A stretch of 64,000 nucleotides of DNA from Siderastrea siderea (Eukaryota > Cnidaria > Anthozoa > Scleractinia > Rhizangiidae): positions 46,452,353-46,516,352 of the forward strand of contig OZ034968.1 of NCBI GenBank assembly GCA_964030785.1. Direction: 5' to 3'. The stretch's first letter is position 1; every line of letters begins with the position of its first letter. Below, one piece after another: positions 21,360 to 31,975 of this stretch. The notes under the pieces were generated by a model. That model did no database searches, was not told the DNA's origin, and worked only from the letters and a program-made list of their open reading frames with translations. Both the position numbers and the translations under genes were made by a program.

Positions 21360-22600
21360 GCGGGGGTAATAAAAATTTATTGAATCCCATTACATGTTCC
21401 TTGATAAACGTCACCGAGCTGGCGCGGTAGGAACACTCGACAAAGCTTCAAATTATATACCATGAATTGAGGAGCATCGGCAAAGGGACAACGATTTTTT
21501 TAATACGGGAATGAAACTGACGTTTTAAAATACAAAAAAATGATGCGAAAAAGAGCATCACAGCTTCTTCTCATGCTGGTATATAAGGCACGCAATGGAC
21601 TCCGAGGTCAAACAAACCGATCAACCAAGGCACATTATTTCACACACAGAGAATAAAGAGAAATGAAAACAGAGCTCAGAGGTCAAACAAACCCATCTCC
21701 AAAGCAGATCATTTCACACAAAGAGAAAAAAATAGAAATGAAAACAGAGATTATTAGTCCATTCTAGTATGAGAAAAAGAGAAATGAAATGCTCGCCGGT
21801 GTACATTTTTCCCATATGAAAAATCCGCCATTTTCAGTTGTTGTGAAGTCTGATTTGTAACCTTTGCACTGAAAAAAAATTTTAATACTTCACGGGATTT
21901 TCTATCGCCTTTGTTTGCTTTCCAAACTAGGCGCGATACGTGTACATCGACTTCACAGCTGCACGGATCCAAAACATCATGCGATTACCTCATGAAAAGT
22001 CAGCCTGTTTGGTGCCAAAACAACATTGCGACAAAGAAAGATCACGAATAACTTCAAAGCAGATTAGAAACTGTGGTTATCTTTAGTTTGTACTTCTTAA
22101 ACCTCTTCGTTTATTCTAATGTTAGTGTTTAGTGCTTATGCCGTGATCTTCCGATATTGTGATGAAATACTGAACGTTGCACCCACTTGGATTTATGAGA
22201 ACTCGCTCCCATACCCTCCTCCCAAGAAAGTCCACCCAAGAAAATTATGCAAATTATATTATGTTCTCTTAGTGGTCGAAAAAAACAAAGGCAAAAGAAC
22301 ATTTTGATGTGCCTTGCAGAACTTTTCTTTCTTGAACACAACTGGCCGACGTGGGTCTTACAAAACTACTGAATTCTGAATTTTGGGTCTATAATTTAAA
22401 CAACTCATTACTCATTTCAGATTTTTAAAAGAATGGCTGTTGCATACTAAAGAAAATTGAGAGAAAATTACAAGTGAATTCCGGTGAAATTAAAGCATGC
22501 CGCTGTATATCGAAATGTTCTTTGACATTTGGTTTCCTAAAAGAAAGACCTTTGCCACATTATATTGAACATTGTTGAACATCACGAGACACAACGCTCA
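21360..22600 (+). repeat. Orphan promoter module plus downstream repeat (unit A)
   Basis: This resumes the block interrupted at 8266 and aligns with 52529-53770. It starts gggggtaataaaaatttatt and contains cgtcaccgagctggcgcgg, a TATA box and a leader. A conserved non-coding stretch follows (tttgtttgctttccaaa, then gattacctcatgaaaagtca and gccgtgatcttccgatattg). No exon of the secreted gene follows. It may drive the mini-exon gene at 23036. Confidence 0.75.
21580..21745 (+). promoter_or_regulatory. TATA box and duplicated leader, unit A
   Basis: TATATAAGG at 21580-21588 lies in the same context as 3005 and 44857. The leader contains two tandem versions of a ~75-base unit (gaggtcaaacaaacc to agagaaatgaaaacagag). 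The same doubling occurs at 52765-52920 but not at 51810. Confidence 0.6.
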
Positions 22601-22606
22601 GCGATT

Positions 22607-22904
22607 GGGGAGCAGTGGATGGCCCAGTGGTGAGAGCACTCGCCTTCCACCAATGTGGCCCGGGTTCGATTCACGGTCCCGGTGTCATATGTGGGTTGAG
22701 TTTGTTGTTGGTTCTCATCCTTGCTCCGAGGGTATTTCTCCGGGCACTCCGGTTTTCCTCCCTCCATAAAAACCAACATTTACAAATTCCAATTCGATCT
22801 GACGTCAAATGTTTACACACGAGCCCCTGGCTCGGGAGATTAGGCGACTACTCCCTCACTATGACGTTAAATTTGATTTGATTTTGATTTTGATTTGATT
22901 TTGA
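22607..22904 (+). mobile_element. tRNA-derived SINE
   Basis: The head has pol III boxes: A-box tggcccagtgg (22620-22630) and B-box ggttcgattc (22663-22672). A non-tRNA body follows, then a tail of repeated tttgatt/ttttgatt units. Unit B lacks it at the matching point and holds the 53771 element there instead. Confidence 0.85.
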
Positions 22905-23035
22905 CAATGTTAAAGTGACACCGCACGTCACTAGTCAACCACCGCCAAAAACCTTGGAGACATTGCCATAGAACATTGCCATAGAACATTGGTGCTTATT
23001 CTCAGCAAGTTTACCGCAATCTTATAAACTCGAGA

Positions 23036-23236
23036 ATGTCTTCAACAAGCGAGGTATGTCATTACTTTGAACTTCTTTAAAGATATCTTCCTGTTTGTTG
23101 TCATTACTTAACTTGATTAGCCTGACGCTTATTGATATCAAACCATTTCTTATCTGTTTTTGAGCAGGTTGTGATCCCGGCAGAAAAGGCAGAAAACATA
23201 CGTTTGAGGAGCATCCAGCAAAATCTGATGACGCAG
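23036..23236 (+). CDS. Mini-exons of an unidentified gene, copy A (MSSTSE)
   Basis: Exon 1 is 23036-23053 (MSSTSE) and ends at donor gag|gtatgt. Exon 2 is 23168-23236, after acceptor gagcag, and reads VVIPAEKAENIRLRSIQQ plus five residues, ending cag|gtgata. Both junctions are phase 0. The unit is repeated with the same exon borders at 60382-60584, with four amino-acid changes. That conservation, while flanking DNA has diverged, argues for a real gene start. The next exons are not found; the BEL element sits 90 bases downstream in this copy. The family is not recognised. It could be a broken paralogue. Confidence 0.5.
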
Positions 23237-23325
23237 GTGATAATCATCTTCTTTTTTTAATCGTTCTAATTACTATCTCTTTCACACGCTAAACATCTTC
23301 GACGTAACCAACGCCTCACCAATGT

Positions 23326-23520
23326 TGTTCGCGCCAAAACTGAACACGTGATCACATGTCACGCAACGGGTTTAATCGACCTTTGTAATCGCCTTCGACT
23401 CGTGTTACGTTGGTGTTTTGTAATTGAGGAGCAGCTGATTAAATCTAGTTCTAGTTCAAGATATCCGTTTCGTCGTCCGTTTAATCACGTTTGAATTCAT
23501 CCCGAACATCCGTCTGAACA
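23326..23520 (+). repeat. BEL 5' LTR
   Basis: 195 bases, TGTT...AACA, preceded by target duplication AATGT. Confidence 0.95.
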
Positions 23521-23596
23521 CCTGCTAGCAGAGCGAGGCTTTTGTGGTGCGTAAACATTGAGTGTTTTGCTGAAATGAAGTGTTTTGAGTTTGAAA

Positions 23597-25137
23597 ATGT
23601 CGAAAGAAAGTGAGGCCGACCACGTGCAGTTGCAGTATGTAAACGAAGAGGAAATGCGGGTCGCCGTTGGGCCTAGCCGTTATGAAAACTTCAGCTCCCG
23701 AAAGGAGAAGGCCAAGAGCAAGTTATCTCGCCGAAAGGCGACGCTTACGAGGCATATTAACGTCGTTGAGAGTCTTTTGAAGTCACATGGAAGTCGAAGA
23801 AAATTACGCGAGCTGGCGGGCAAAATTGAGGAAGCGTTGAGAGAACTTGAGCATGTCAGCGAAGAATACGAATCGTTTTTGGAACTTGAAGGATTGCAGG
23901 AACACCTGGAGCTAACGGAAAAGGCCACTGAAAGAACAAATGTATGCCTGGAAAACATTGAAATTTCGCTAAACGAAAGGGAAAACGAACCGCCTTCAGA
24001 AGCTGGTAGTGAATACGCGCCTTCGCTCCAATTTGAGGCGGCCAGCGGTCAAAGCTCACCCTCGCGCGCAAGTGAAAGCGAGAGGCGTGCACGCGTGATG
24101 GATCTGCAAATCTAACAAGCAAAGAAAGAGGCTCAACGCCGACTAGAGGAGGAACGTAAGCGAGCCGAAAACCTCGAAGAGGAAAGACAATTACAAGGAC
24201 ATCACCGTATAAGAGAACTTGAATATGAGGTCGAAAGATTGCGACTAGAAGCTCAGCTTGACATTCCTGACAAGAATAAAAGAGATCCAGAAGATATTGA
24301 GAACCGTTTACGGGACTTTGAAGATGCTGAAGTTGAAACTGTTTACCGTGACATTAAACCCAAAATAAAGGAAAGTGTAAACAGTGATAAGGATCACAAT
24401 GACTCTTTACCTCTGCAAAATGTAAAGTTGCCACCCCCGATTAAATCATCTACGTTAAACAAGCAGTCTCCTAAGTCTGATCAAGCTTATTGCGACACGG
24501 AGGAGCGCCTTGATGTTTCTTGGATTAAGGAGATCTCAGCTAAGCAGAGTCCGATAAAGGGGGAAACAAGAGTAGAGGTAACACCAGCGTTCGTAAAATC
24601 GATACCACGTCTAGAATTGCCGCGTTTTTCAGGGGATCCGCTTGAGTGGCCTCAGTTCATATCACTGTTTAAATGCTTAGTACATGACCAACCCCTCACC
24701 GATACGCAGAGAATGACTTACCTCCAAAGGGCTTTGACCGGAAATGCAAAGAGAGCTATTGGAGGGATGCTCAACCATGGTCATCTCTATAAAGCAGCCC
24801 TGACAGAACTTGAAGAACAATTTGGAAATGAGGAACTCGTTGCTGGAGCCTTTATGAAAACTGCACTTGATCACCCGNNNNNNNNNNNNNNNNNNNNNNN
24901 NNNNNNNNNNNNNNNNNNNNNNNNNNNNNNNNNNNNNNNNNNNNNNNNNNNNNNNNNNNNNNNNNNNNNNNNNNNNNNNNNNNNNNNNNNNNNNNNNNNN
25001 NNNNNNNNNNNNNNNNNNNNNNNNNNNNNNNNNNNNNNNNNNNNNNNNNNNNNNNNNNNNNNNNNNNNNNNNNNNNNATTCCCACTCTTGTTGATCTTGA
25101 TGAATGGCTCCGTGCCAGGCTTCGTGCTAAGACCATG
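23597..25137 (+). pseudogene. BEL/Pao gag, N-terminal part
   Basis: It starts at the ATG at 23597 (MSKESEADHVQL). A Lys/Glu-rich coiled coil fills the first 250 residues. A single in-frame TAA at 24113-24115 interrupts it, and the same frame continues. Around 24600 the Pao gag domain appears: PRLELPRFSGDPLEWPQFI, then MTYLQRALTGNAKRAIGG. An N gap covers 24878-25077. Beyond it, IPTLVDLDEWLRARLRAKT fits the continuing gag, and the hAT then cuts the frame at 25138. It would form the particle around the element RNA. Confidence 0.85.
24878..25077. other. Assembly gap (200 N)
   Basis: 200 consecutive N within BEL gag. The round length suggests a placeholder, so the true distance is unknown. The frame on each side cannot be tested across it. 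Confidence 1.
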
Positions 25138-25405
25138 CAGGGGCGGATCCAGCATTTTTTAAGGGGGGGGGGGTGGCTGATTACAGTCGGCCATCAAACT
25201 ATACGTTAATTTGTTTCAAATTGCCCTACGTTTGCCCCAAAACGTTGCAATTTAGAAAGGACATATTAGAACTTGTAACACTGCAAGCTCTTGCAACGCC
25301 ACAAAATAGAAGAAATAGAATTACATTACTGACCTAAACTCGCGTACAGTAAATGGTAGTACATCACACCACTCATAGATCTGTTCTAACAAACACGTAA
25401 ACCTC

Positions 25406-27860
25406 CTAGTCGGCCAGAAGGGAAGACGCTGTCATTCGTCTGGGGTGCTGTGCCACAAATTTCTCACAAACCAGCCTTCTATCGATGGTAACTGTATTTG
25501 CATGCATGCCGATGACAGCCAAATCGGAGAGTCGTTCGGTGGTCATTGTGTTGCGAAGCCAAGTATGGATCCTCCGAATACAAGAAAATGACCTCTCCGC
25601 CTCCGTGCTCCCCATAGGCAGAATGGCGAGAACTTTTAGAAGTTCCCTCACGTTTGGGAAGAAGATGTCGTCTGCGTGTTTCGCTAATGGTGAGGACACC
25701 CAGATTGATTCATAATCCGACGCCGCCTGTCGCTTCCAGTGGTTCATCCAGCGAAACAGTTCACTTTCAAAAGATGATGGCAATGGCATCAGATGGCCCC
25801 ACTTCTCATGCAGTACTTGACCAACTTCCACTGTGGCTTCTTCGGACTTGGAGGTGATAACCTGAGGAATAACAGCACAGAGCTCGTAATGTGCCCTCTT
25901 TTCCTTGCTGAAGCGAGTTTTGAGTTCTGAGCAGATTACGTCAAGGAAAGGCATTGCCACCGTTCGCTTCCAGTACTGTATATCTGACTCTGCTGGGTGG
26001 TTTTCTCAATTTCTTTGTCCACCGCAAACACGTGGACGTTCTTCAGTCGATCCTACTAGTTCTGACAGAGTAACAGCTTTCTGGTACATACGTTGAAACC
26101 ACGAGTCAATCGCACTACGTATCTCTGCATAGGACTTGATAACGTCTTCAATTTTCTGGAAACCAAAGTATACTTCTACAAGCCTGCCTTGCAAAGCTGT
26201 AACGAGTGGTCGCATTGGCTCCAGCATCTCTTTAGCACAAATAAAGCTGACAATATGTCCAAAGCTTATCATACTGTGTCGCAGTCCATTTGCCATTGTC
26301 TTAGTTTTGGCATCCCAGCTCCATTCCTCGTTGTTTGGATAAAACCGGACGTCGTCATTTGTGGGTACACATATTTCATTCAGCGTGATGACAATGTATT
26401 CGTACAAATCGAAAATTGTTTCAAATGTGGAGTGCCTCTCGATCCACCTCGTTTTGCACAAATCTTTCAGCCTGCGCTTCTTAGTCTCTGGGGAAAGGGC
26501 ATCAATTACTATCGTTAAGAATTTCTGTCGCTTTGCTGAATTGTCAAAGAAACTGAACAACTCATGGCAAGAATCCATCGTGTTCTGAATTGACTTTATT
26601 TTGCAAGCATGGCAGATAACAAGGTTGATGGAATGAAGGCAGCAACCTTGATACTCTGCATCAGGTGCATACTTAGCTATTTCAGCTTGAACTCCTTTTC
26701 TATCTGAGCTCATCGATGCAGTTGTGTCGTATGCTTGACCCCGGCAATTTTTAATGTCAATTGTATGCTTCTGTAAGCTGTTTCTGACTGCCGTAGCAAT
26801 AGCTGAACCAGTGGTTCTTGGCAGATCGCACATGTCTATCATGCAGAACCTCACGCTTTATTGGGTTGGATGGGTCAGCAATGAAGTCAAGTAGACGGAG
26901 ACACACTGACAACACTTCACGTCCCTGAGAAGTCGTTTCATCGGCAATTAATGCGAAGTGGGGATTCTTTTCAAGGCATTCTCGAAACTATTCACGAATC
27001 GTGTCAGCAATGACGCCAATCACTTCATTTTGGACGGTTTTGCTTGTATAACGTGCATTTTCTGGTCCCGAAATGAGATGTTCTTTAAGTTGAGGGTTGC
27101 TCTCTGCCAGGAGACGTAGGGTAGCGATAAAGTTACCTTCATTCGATGTTGGAGGTTCTGCAAACTGCACTTGATCATCTCGGTGCCCGCGCAAAGCAAT
27201 TTGCTGCTTTGTACATAACAGCACGGCATCTACGATATGAGGCAATATTGCTCTATTTCCTTGGGCATTTCGCATGGCTATCGAATTAATTTGTGTGGCA
27301 ATGCGTCTTTCAACGTTTGCCAGTTGGGCTCTCGCACAAGAAGCACGGTCTAAAGATCTCTTGTGATATTCAGTGGTTTCGTGGCTATCGAGCTTCTCTT
27401 TAGATTTGTTATAGTTTCTGAAAGGAGTTTTCACAAAGGCCCCTAATGATTCCTTCTCTCGGTCGGTTAAGAACAAGAGGCATGACACACACCAGCCGCC
27501 TTTAAATTCATCGTGAGCGCTATAGGCTAGCCATCTGCGTTGATCGAGCCATTTCATTTGGAATGTTATTTGTTTTCTGGCTCCAAGCCGCTGTGTCAAG
27601 AGTAGATGATGCTGCTGGTCGCCAACAGTTATCGAGAAACTGTATTTTCTCGGTGTCACTTAACGAAACTTTTTTTTGAGCGATTCTGCTAACGTCATAG
27701 GGTGCAACTGATGTTGAGATGTGTGACTCAATTGGCTTTGCAAGACCACATGCCTCATCTTCAATGTCTGGCAAAAAGTGGAAAGAAAGAACACTCCCGT
27801 GTAAATCAAGTTGCATAAGCTTTAAGCACACGTTATGATACAATGAACACACCATTATCT
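25406..27860 (-). pseudogene. hAT transposase (zf-TTF / HAT dimerisation type), broken
   Basis: The N-terminal sense SLSDTEKIQFLDNCWRP shifts frame near 27600. The TTF-type zinc region follows: FQMKWLDQRRWLAYSAHDE, GGWCVSCLLFL and HETTEYHKRSL. The catalytic core has ALIADETTSQ (first Asp region), a TAG just before it (26988-26990), and a further frameshift near 26860. Then come GQAYDTTASMSSDRKG (second Asp region) and CCLHSINLVICHACK. A TGA at 26006-26008 breaks the same frame before the C-terminal dimerisation domain, PMGSTEAERSFSCIRRIHTW. At least two frameshifts and two stops mean no active enzyme is made. The layout matches hAT transposases related to the vertebrate 52 kDa repressor/THAP12 type. 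Confidence 0.9.
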
Positions 27861-28145
27861 TACATAGCCTCTTAGTTGAATTCTCAGCAATTTAATTGTA
27901 GGCTCCAATGTACCCAAAAGACATTAATTTCTCTTCTGGCCGTTACATAAGGCAGGAATGTGTTTTTGAGTAAGGGAGACTGAGGCTTTAAACTACTGTA
28001 GAAAGGATTTATTAGAATAAACACAGTCTGTTGAAAAGAGTACATTGTAAGGTCCAAAAACGTTATAAGTGATGAACCAGATTTTTCTCTAACCCTTCAG
28101 TAGTATTCGGATACCTGAAACCTACAACAAATCTAATTCTTCCTG

Positions 28146-29357
28146 CTACTCTACATATAGATGGTTTGGCAGGTCCCTTCCCCATTGAGACTTGAGGCAT
28201 TCTCCAAATTGTACTTCTTCATACTCTCTCATCAGCTTTATCCAAACAGCTGGAGGGCCCCATGTTGGAGTCACAGCAAACTCGTTTAGTTTGTTTGTTT
28301 GTAAAATAAACCTGGCCGTTTGAGATGTAAACTTACAGATCCATTCAGCCTTAAACACTTTAAGGCATTTGAGGTTTTTACACACTTCAACTAAACCTGA
28401 AATGTGTTCATCTTCACTGAACTGAATGCAATTAGAAACATTAAGGGCTTCGAGCGTTTTGCACTGCTTAAGGCACCACAACATATTTACAGGATCAATG
28501 CTGGTACACCCATACAATTTGAGAACTTTCAAGAAATGCATACATTTTATAAAGTCTATAGTGGTGATAGAAGTATTGAAAGATAAATCAAGAGTCTTCA
28601 AATTCACCTATAATGCAAGAGTGTTCTCAATGTACAAATCCGGGTTATTGTAACGTACAAGTTTTTGTGAACATCTCAAACCTAGATTTCGAAATTGCTT
28701 GGCATGCTTCATTATGGTTAACTGAAAACTCTCCGTGCTAAATTCAACATCTGTTTGCATTGTCTTCCAGATTTCTCCAGAGCACTGAATTATAGAATGA
28801 AAGCGTTTGCAAACAAGTCCTATACCCCTCACACACTCCTGGAGAGTAAGATATTGGCATATTTGTACTAAGATTTCAGATGGAAGTTCTTTCAAACAGC
28901 CACCTGTTAGAGAGAATCAGATGAAATTACAATTGGCATTTTTTCCTAAACTATTTCTTTACAGTTTATTTGCTTAAATGGCTAAAAAAACATTTTTTCT
29001 TCAGCTTTCTTGGGTTAATGTTGTCAATGTAAAATAGTAGCTACGTTCAGTTTTTTGTACTAGTCTAGCCAGAAGTATGAAAGACGTGAGCAAAGATTTC
29101 AGATTTTTGTTGTTGAGTTTGCAGTAAAGGTCAGTCTGCGGCGGCTACCGGTTGATTGTGAGATACCACATAAACTTAAATAATTTCTCACTGTTTGATA
29201 TATTAAAAACACTCTGGACTTGTAAACAGCGCCAACGTACTCTTCTAGCTAAGCAATCTTGCAAGCTCGATTACTTACATGCTACTTACCAGAGTTGGAA
29301 ACCAATGAAGTCTTAGCAGGAGGCTCTCCCTCACTGTCGACAGTGGATGGTTTGTCA
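28146..29357 (-). CDS. F-box/leucine-rich-repeat protein gene inside the hAT
   Basis: Two exons are visible. 29290-29357 encodes an acidic stretch (KPSTVDSEGEPPAKTSLV) and ends at a donor GTAAGT. 28146-28903 opens after acceptor CTAACAG (phase 1). The second exon begins with an F-box: LKELPSEILVQICQYLTLQE, then VCKRFHSII. Leucine-rich repeats follow: LKTLDLSFNTSITTIDF, LKVLKLYGCTSIDPVNM and LEALNVSNCIQFSEDE. The F-box recruits Skp1 of an SCF ubiquitin ligase and the repeats bind the target. One in-frame TAG (28608-28610) separates F-box from repeats, so this copy is probably inactive unless it is misread or polymorphic. The upstream start exon was not identified. It lies within hAT ends on the transposase strand, so it is either captured host DNA or a cargo gene. 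Confidence 0.7.
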
Positions 29358-29811
29358 CTGTAAACAAAAATCAAAACTTTGCTCTTTCATTCCAACAAGG
29401 AAAATAATTTAAACTTTGGACTAAAGCCCAGAAGGAAAAAATCACAAAGACTTCGGGAAAAACTTTTTAAATTGAACGCTGCATTCCGATACTTGAAAAC
29501 CATGCAAAGAAGTAATCAAAATGGCGGAAAACAGCAAAGCAGGATGTATCGCGAAAACCAATATGGCGGGAAAGAACTCACAAACGAGGCTCAATATTCG
29601 CGTTGCTTCCGGCTAACTATCGTTTCCGGGTTTCGGGCTTGAATTCAACTGATTCAAATTCCATTTTTATTGTACATTGTGAGGCTGGTCGGCTTGGGAA
29701 CCACGTATTTCTATTTTTTATTTATTTATATAAATATATATATATATTTTTTTGTGGGCTGTTTTAAGGGGGGGCTAGCCACCCAATCCCCCCCCCCTGG
29801 ATCCGCCCCTG
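29358..29811. other. hAT 5' region, no gene resolved
   Basis: It should hold the promoter and first exon of the F-box transcript on the minus strand, but none could be fixed. A TATA-rich stretch lies at 29720-29750. A plus-strand 87-residue frame at 29379-29642 has no motif. Confidence 0.35.
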
Positions 29812-30231
29812 ACCATGGTCTGTGAACCCTTACCCAGCTTCGGTAAGCCGTCGAGAGGAGGAAGATCTCACTTTAGAAGACCACCGCGAAAAGGAGAGCA
29901 ACATGGCGATAGCAGTCATGAGCCTCACAGATTCTCCACCTTGGCCACGGGTGCCACGACAGGAAAACAGTCCCAACCCACAAGTAAGAATTGTCTGGTG
30001 TGCGACAGCAAGCATGCAATTGAGAAGTGTGAGAAATTCCTGGCGATGGATGTCAACCAAAGAGCACAACTAGGTAAAGAAAAGAGGTTGTGCCTTTCTT
30101 GTTTTGAGTCAACGGACCACCAGTCTCGTGACTGTACACGCAAGAAACGATGCGACATGGAGGGCTGTGACAAATACCATCACCCACTAATCCATGGTAC
30201 AGCACCTGTTTTCGTCGGAGTGCATCTGTGA
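29812..30231 (+). pseudogene. BEL gag C-terminus with zinc knuckles
   Basis: It resumes gag after the hAT. Cys/His clusters (CLVCDSKHAIEKCEKF, LCLSCFESTDHQSRDC and CDMEGCDKYHHPLIH) are the nucleic-acid-binding knuckles of Pao gag proteins. The frame closes at a TGA at 30229-30231, and the protease continues in another frame. Confidence 0.85.
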
Positions 30232-30640
30232 ACAATCTGCCTCCCGTCCCGCCTTTGAATGCAGCAGCACCCGTCTTTGTTGGAGCTTCATCCGTTAACT
30301 GCGTTCCCACTGCTGTTCTGCTGCAGATCGTACCGATAGTAGTTGCGACCCCCAAAGGGGTTAAAGTGAGTACATTTGCGCTGCTAGACTCCGGCAGCCA
30401 AACTTCGCTTATCCTGGAAAACTTTGCTGATGCTATTGGCCTTGATGGTGAGAATGGCCCTTTACAACTTGGTACCATAAACTCGTCTGGCAGACCCGTA
30501 CGTTCGAGAAAGGTGTCGTTTCATGTTGGTGCACCGGAGGGGGGGGGGGGGGGGGGTCAGAAGCCAGTGCCCACATAGCCGTAGAAGAAGCTTGGACCGT
30601 ACCACAGTTAAACCTGCCCCCACAAAAGGTTACTCGTGCC
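30228..30640 (+). pseudogene. BEL aspartic protease
   Basis: The active-site box is FALLDSGSQTSLILENF, the retropepsin-like D-S-G of the Pao family. It would cleave the polyprotein. A run of about 17 G at 30541-30556 shifts the frame, and the ORF ends at 30578. The continuing sense (AHIAVEEAWTVPQLNLPP) is in another frame. Confidence 0.8.
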
Positions 30641-31975
30641 ATGATACAGGATTTTCCGCACCTGAACAATCTGAGTATTCCTGAAGTTAATTCCGAAGAC
30701 GTCACAGTTTTGCTGGGAGCAAACGTTTTGGATGCGATATTACAGCATGACGTGCGAAGAGGTCGTCCAGGGCAGCCTGTTGCAATTCTCACAGCCTTTG
30801 GCTGGACCCTTCCTGGTTCAGTTAAGTCGGTTGTCAAACCTGAGTGTCTACATGTTATGCATGTGCACCGTGTCCTTAACGCTGAAGAATCGTTAAACAA
30901 GCAAGTAGAAGACTGGTGGCGAACGGAATCCTTTGGCACGAAGTATGAAGACGTGACACCCCGTTCTCTTGAAGATAAAAGGGCTATTGAGACATTAGAA
31001 AGAACTGTTAAGCATGTGTCGGGCAGATATGAAGTCGGAATGCTATGGAGAGAGCAAGAAGTAGAGTTTCCCGACAACCGTCTCATGGCTGTAACGCGAC
31101 TGGAGTCCACCGAAAGGAAACTTAAGCGTGACGAAGACCTTGCGAAGAAGTACTGTGCCATTATTGAAGACTACGTTGACAAGGGTTACGCTAGAAAGCT
31201 TAGCCCCGAAGAGGCAGCCATCCCGACCCCAAAACAGTGGTTTCTGCCGCATCATCCAGTCTGTAACCGCAATAAGCCCGACAAAGTCCGCATCGTCATG
31301 GATGCTGCTGCCAAACATGATGGAGTGTCTTTAAATGACCAACTTCACATCGGACCGGACCTCCTGAATAGCCTAATGGGTGTGCTGTTGCGATTCAGAG
31401 AACAGCGCGTTGGCCTAGCCGCCGACAGCGAGGCCATGTTTCACCAAGTTCAAATCATAGAAGAAGATCAGCCTGCTCTCAGGTTCCTGTGGCGGAACTT
31501 GGAACTGCAACGCCCACCTGATGTGTATCAGATGCTCGTCATGATTTTCGGAGCTGCGTCCTCCCCGTGCATGGCAAACTATGTATTGGGAAAGACAGCA
31601 CTTGACAACTGTGAGGACGTCTTGTTTTCTGAAGATTCGATCCAATCAGTAGAGAAGAATTTCTACATGGATGACTTTCTAAAATCTGTATGTGACGAAG
31701 CCACCGCAGTGCGAATGTTCCGTGAAATGACTTCTCTCTTGTCCCGGGGAGGTTTCAGGTTGACCAAGTGGATCAGCTCCTCGCGTGAAGTCTTGTCATA
31801 GATCCCTCCCGAAGAGAAAGCTAGCCCGTCGGTTGATGTAAACTTTGACGAACTTCCAATTGAACGCACACTGGGTTTGAAATAGAACACTGAAACAGAT
31901 TGTTTCCGTTTCTCTGTTTGCTCACGTCTGACGTATGAGTCAACCAAGCGAGGCGTCCTAAGCCGTCTTTCAACC
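30641..31975 (+). pseudogene. BEL reverse transcriptase
   Basis: The Pao polymerase motifs are present: VTVLLGANVLDAILQHDVRR upstream, VRIVMDAAAKHDGVSLND, LAADSEAMFHQVQI (first Asp), IFGAASSPCMANYVL, and the active-site FYMDDFLKSV. In-frame stops at 31799-31801 and 31883-31885 interrupt the same frame that runs on into RNase H at 31976. The catalytic Asp residues themselves are kept. Confidence 0.9.

Larger units (their letters stand above)
25138..29811 (-). mobile_element. hAT DNA transposon carrying an F-box gene
   Basis: The ends are caggggcggatcc and its complement, followed inward by long G or C tracts. If the terminal C is counted as flank, an 8-base duplication GACCATG(C/G) is seen at 25131-25138 and 29811-29818. 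That length is the hAT hallmark. The coding strand is minus: transposase from about 27860 to 25406, and an F-box/LRR gene from 29357 to 28146. It sits inside BEL gag, so it is younger than that element. Confidence 0.9.

Noticed and set aside
22607..22680. Possible tRNA gene (A and B boxes present)
   Set aside because: The cloverleaf does not close, and the sequence runs into a non-tRNA body with a tttgatt tail, so it is a SINE head.
24878..25077. Open frames that cross the N gap
   Set aside because: The gap has no sequence, so continuity cannot be claimed. Only the flanking BEL gag sense was used.
25406..25960. Separate short host gene for the HAT-domain ORF
   Set aside because: It is in the same frame as the upstream transposase ORF, separated by one TGA, and lies between hAT ends.
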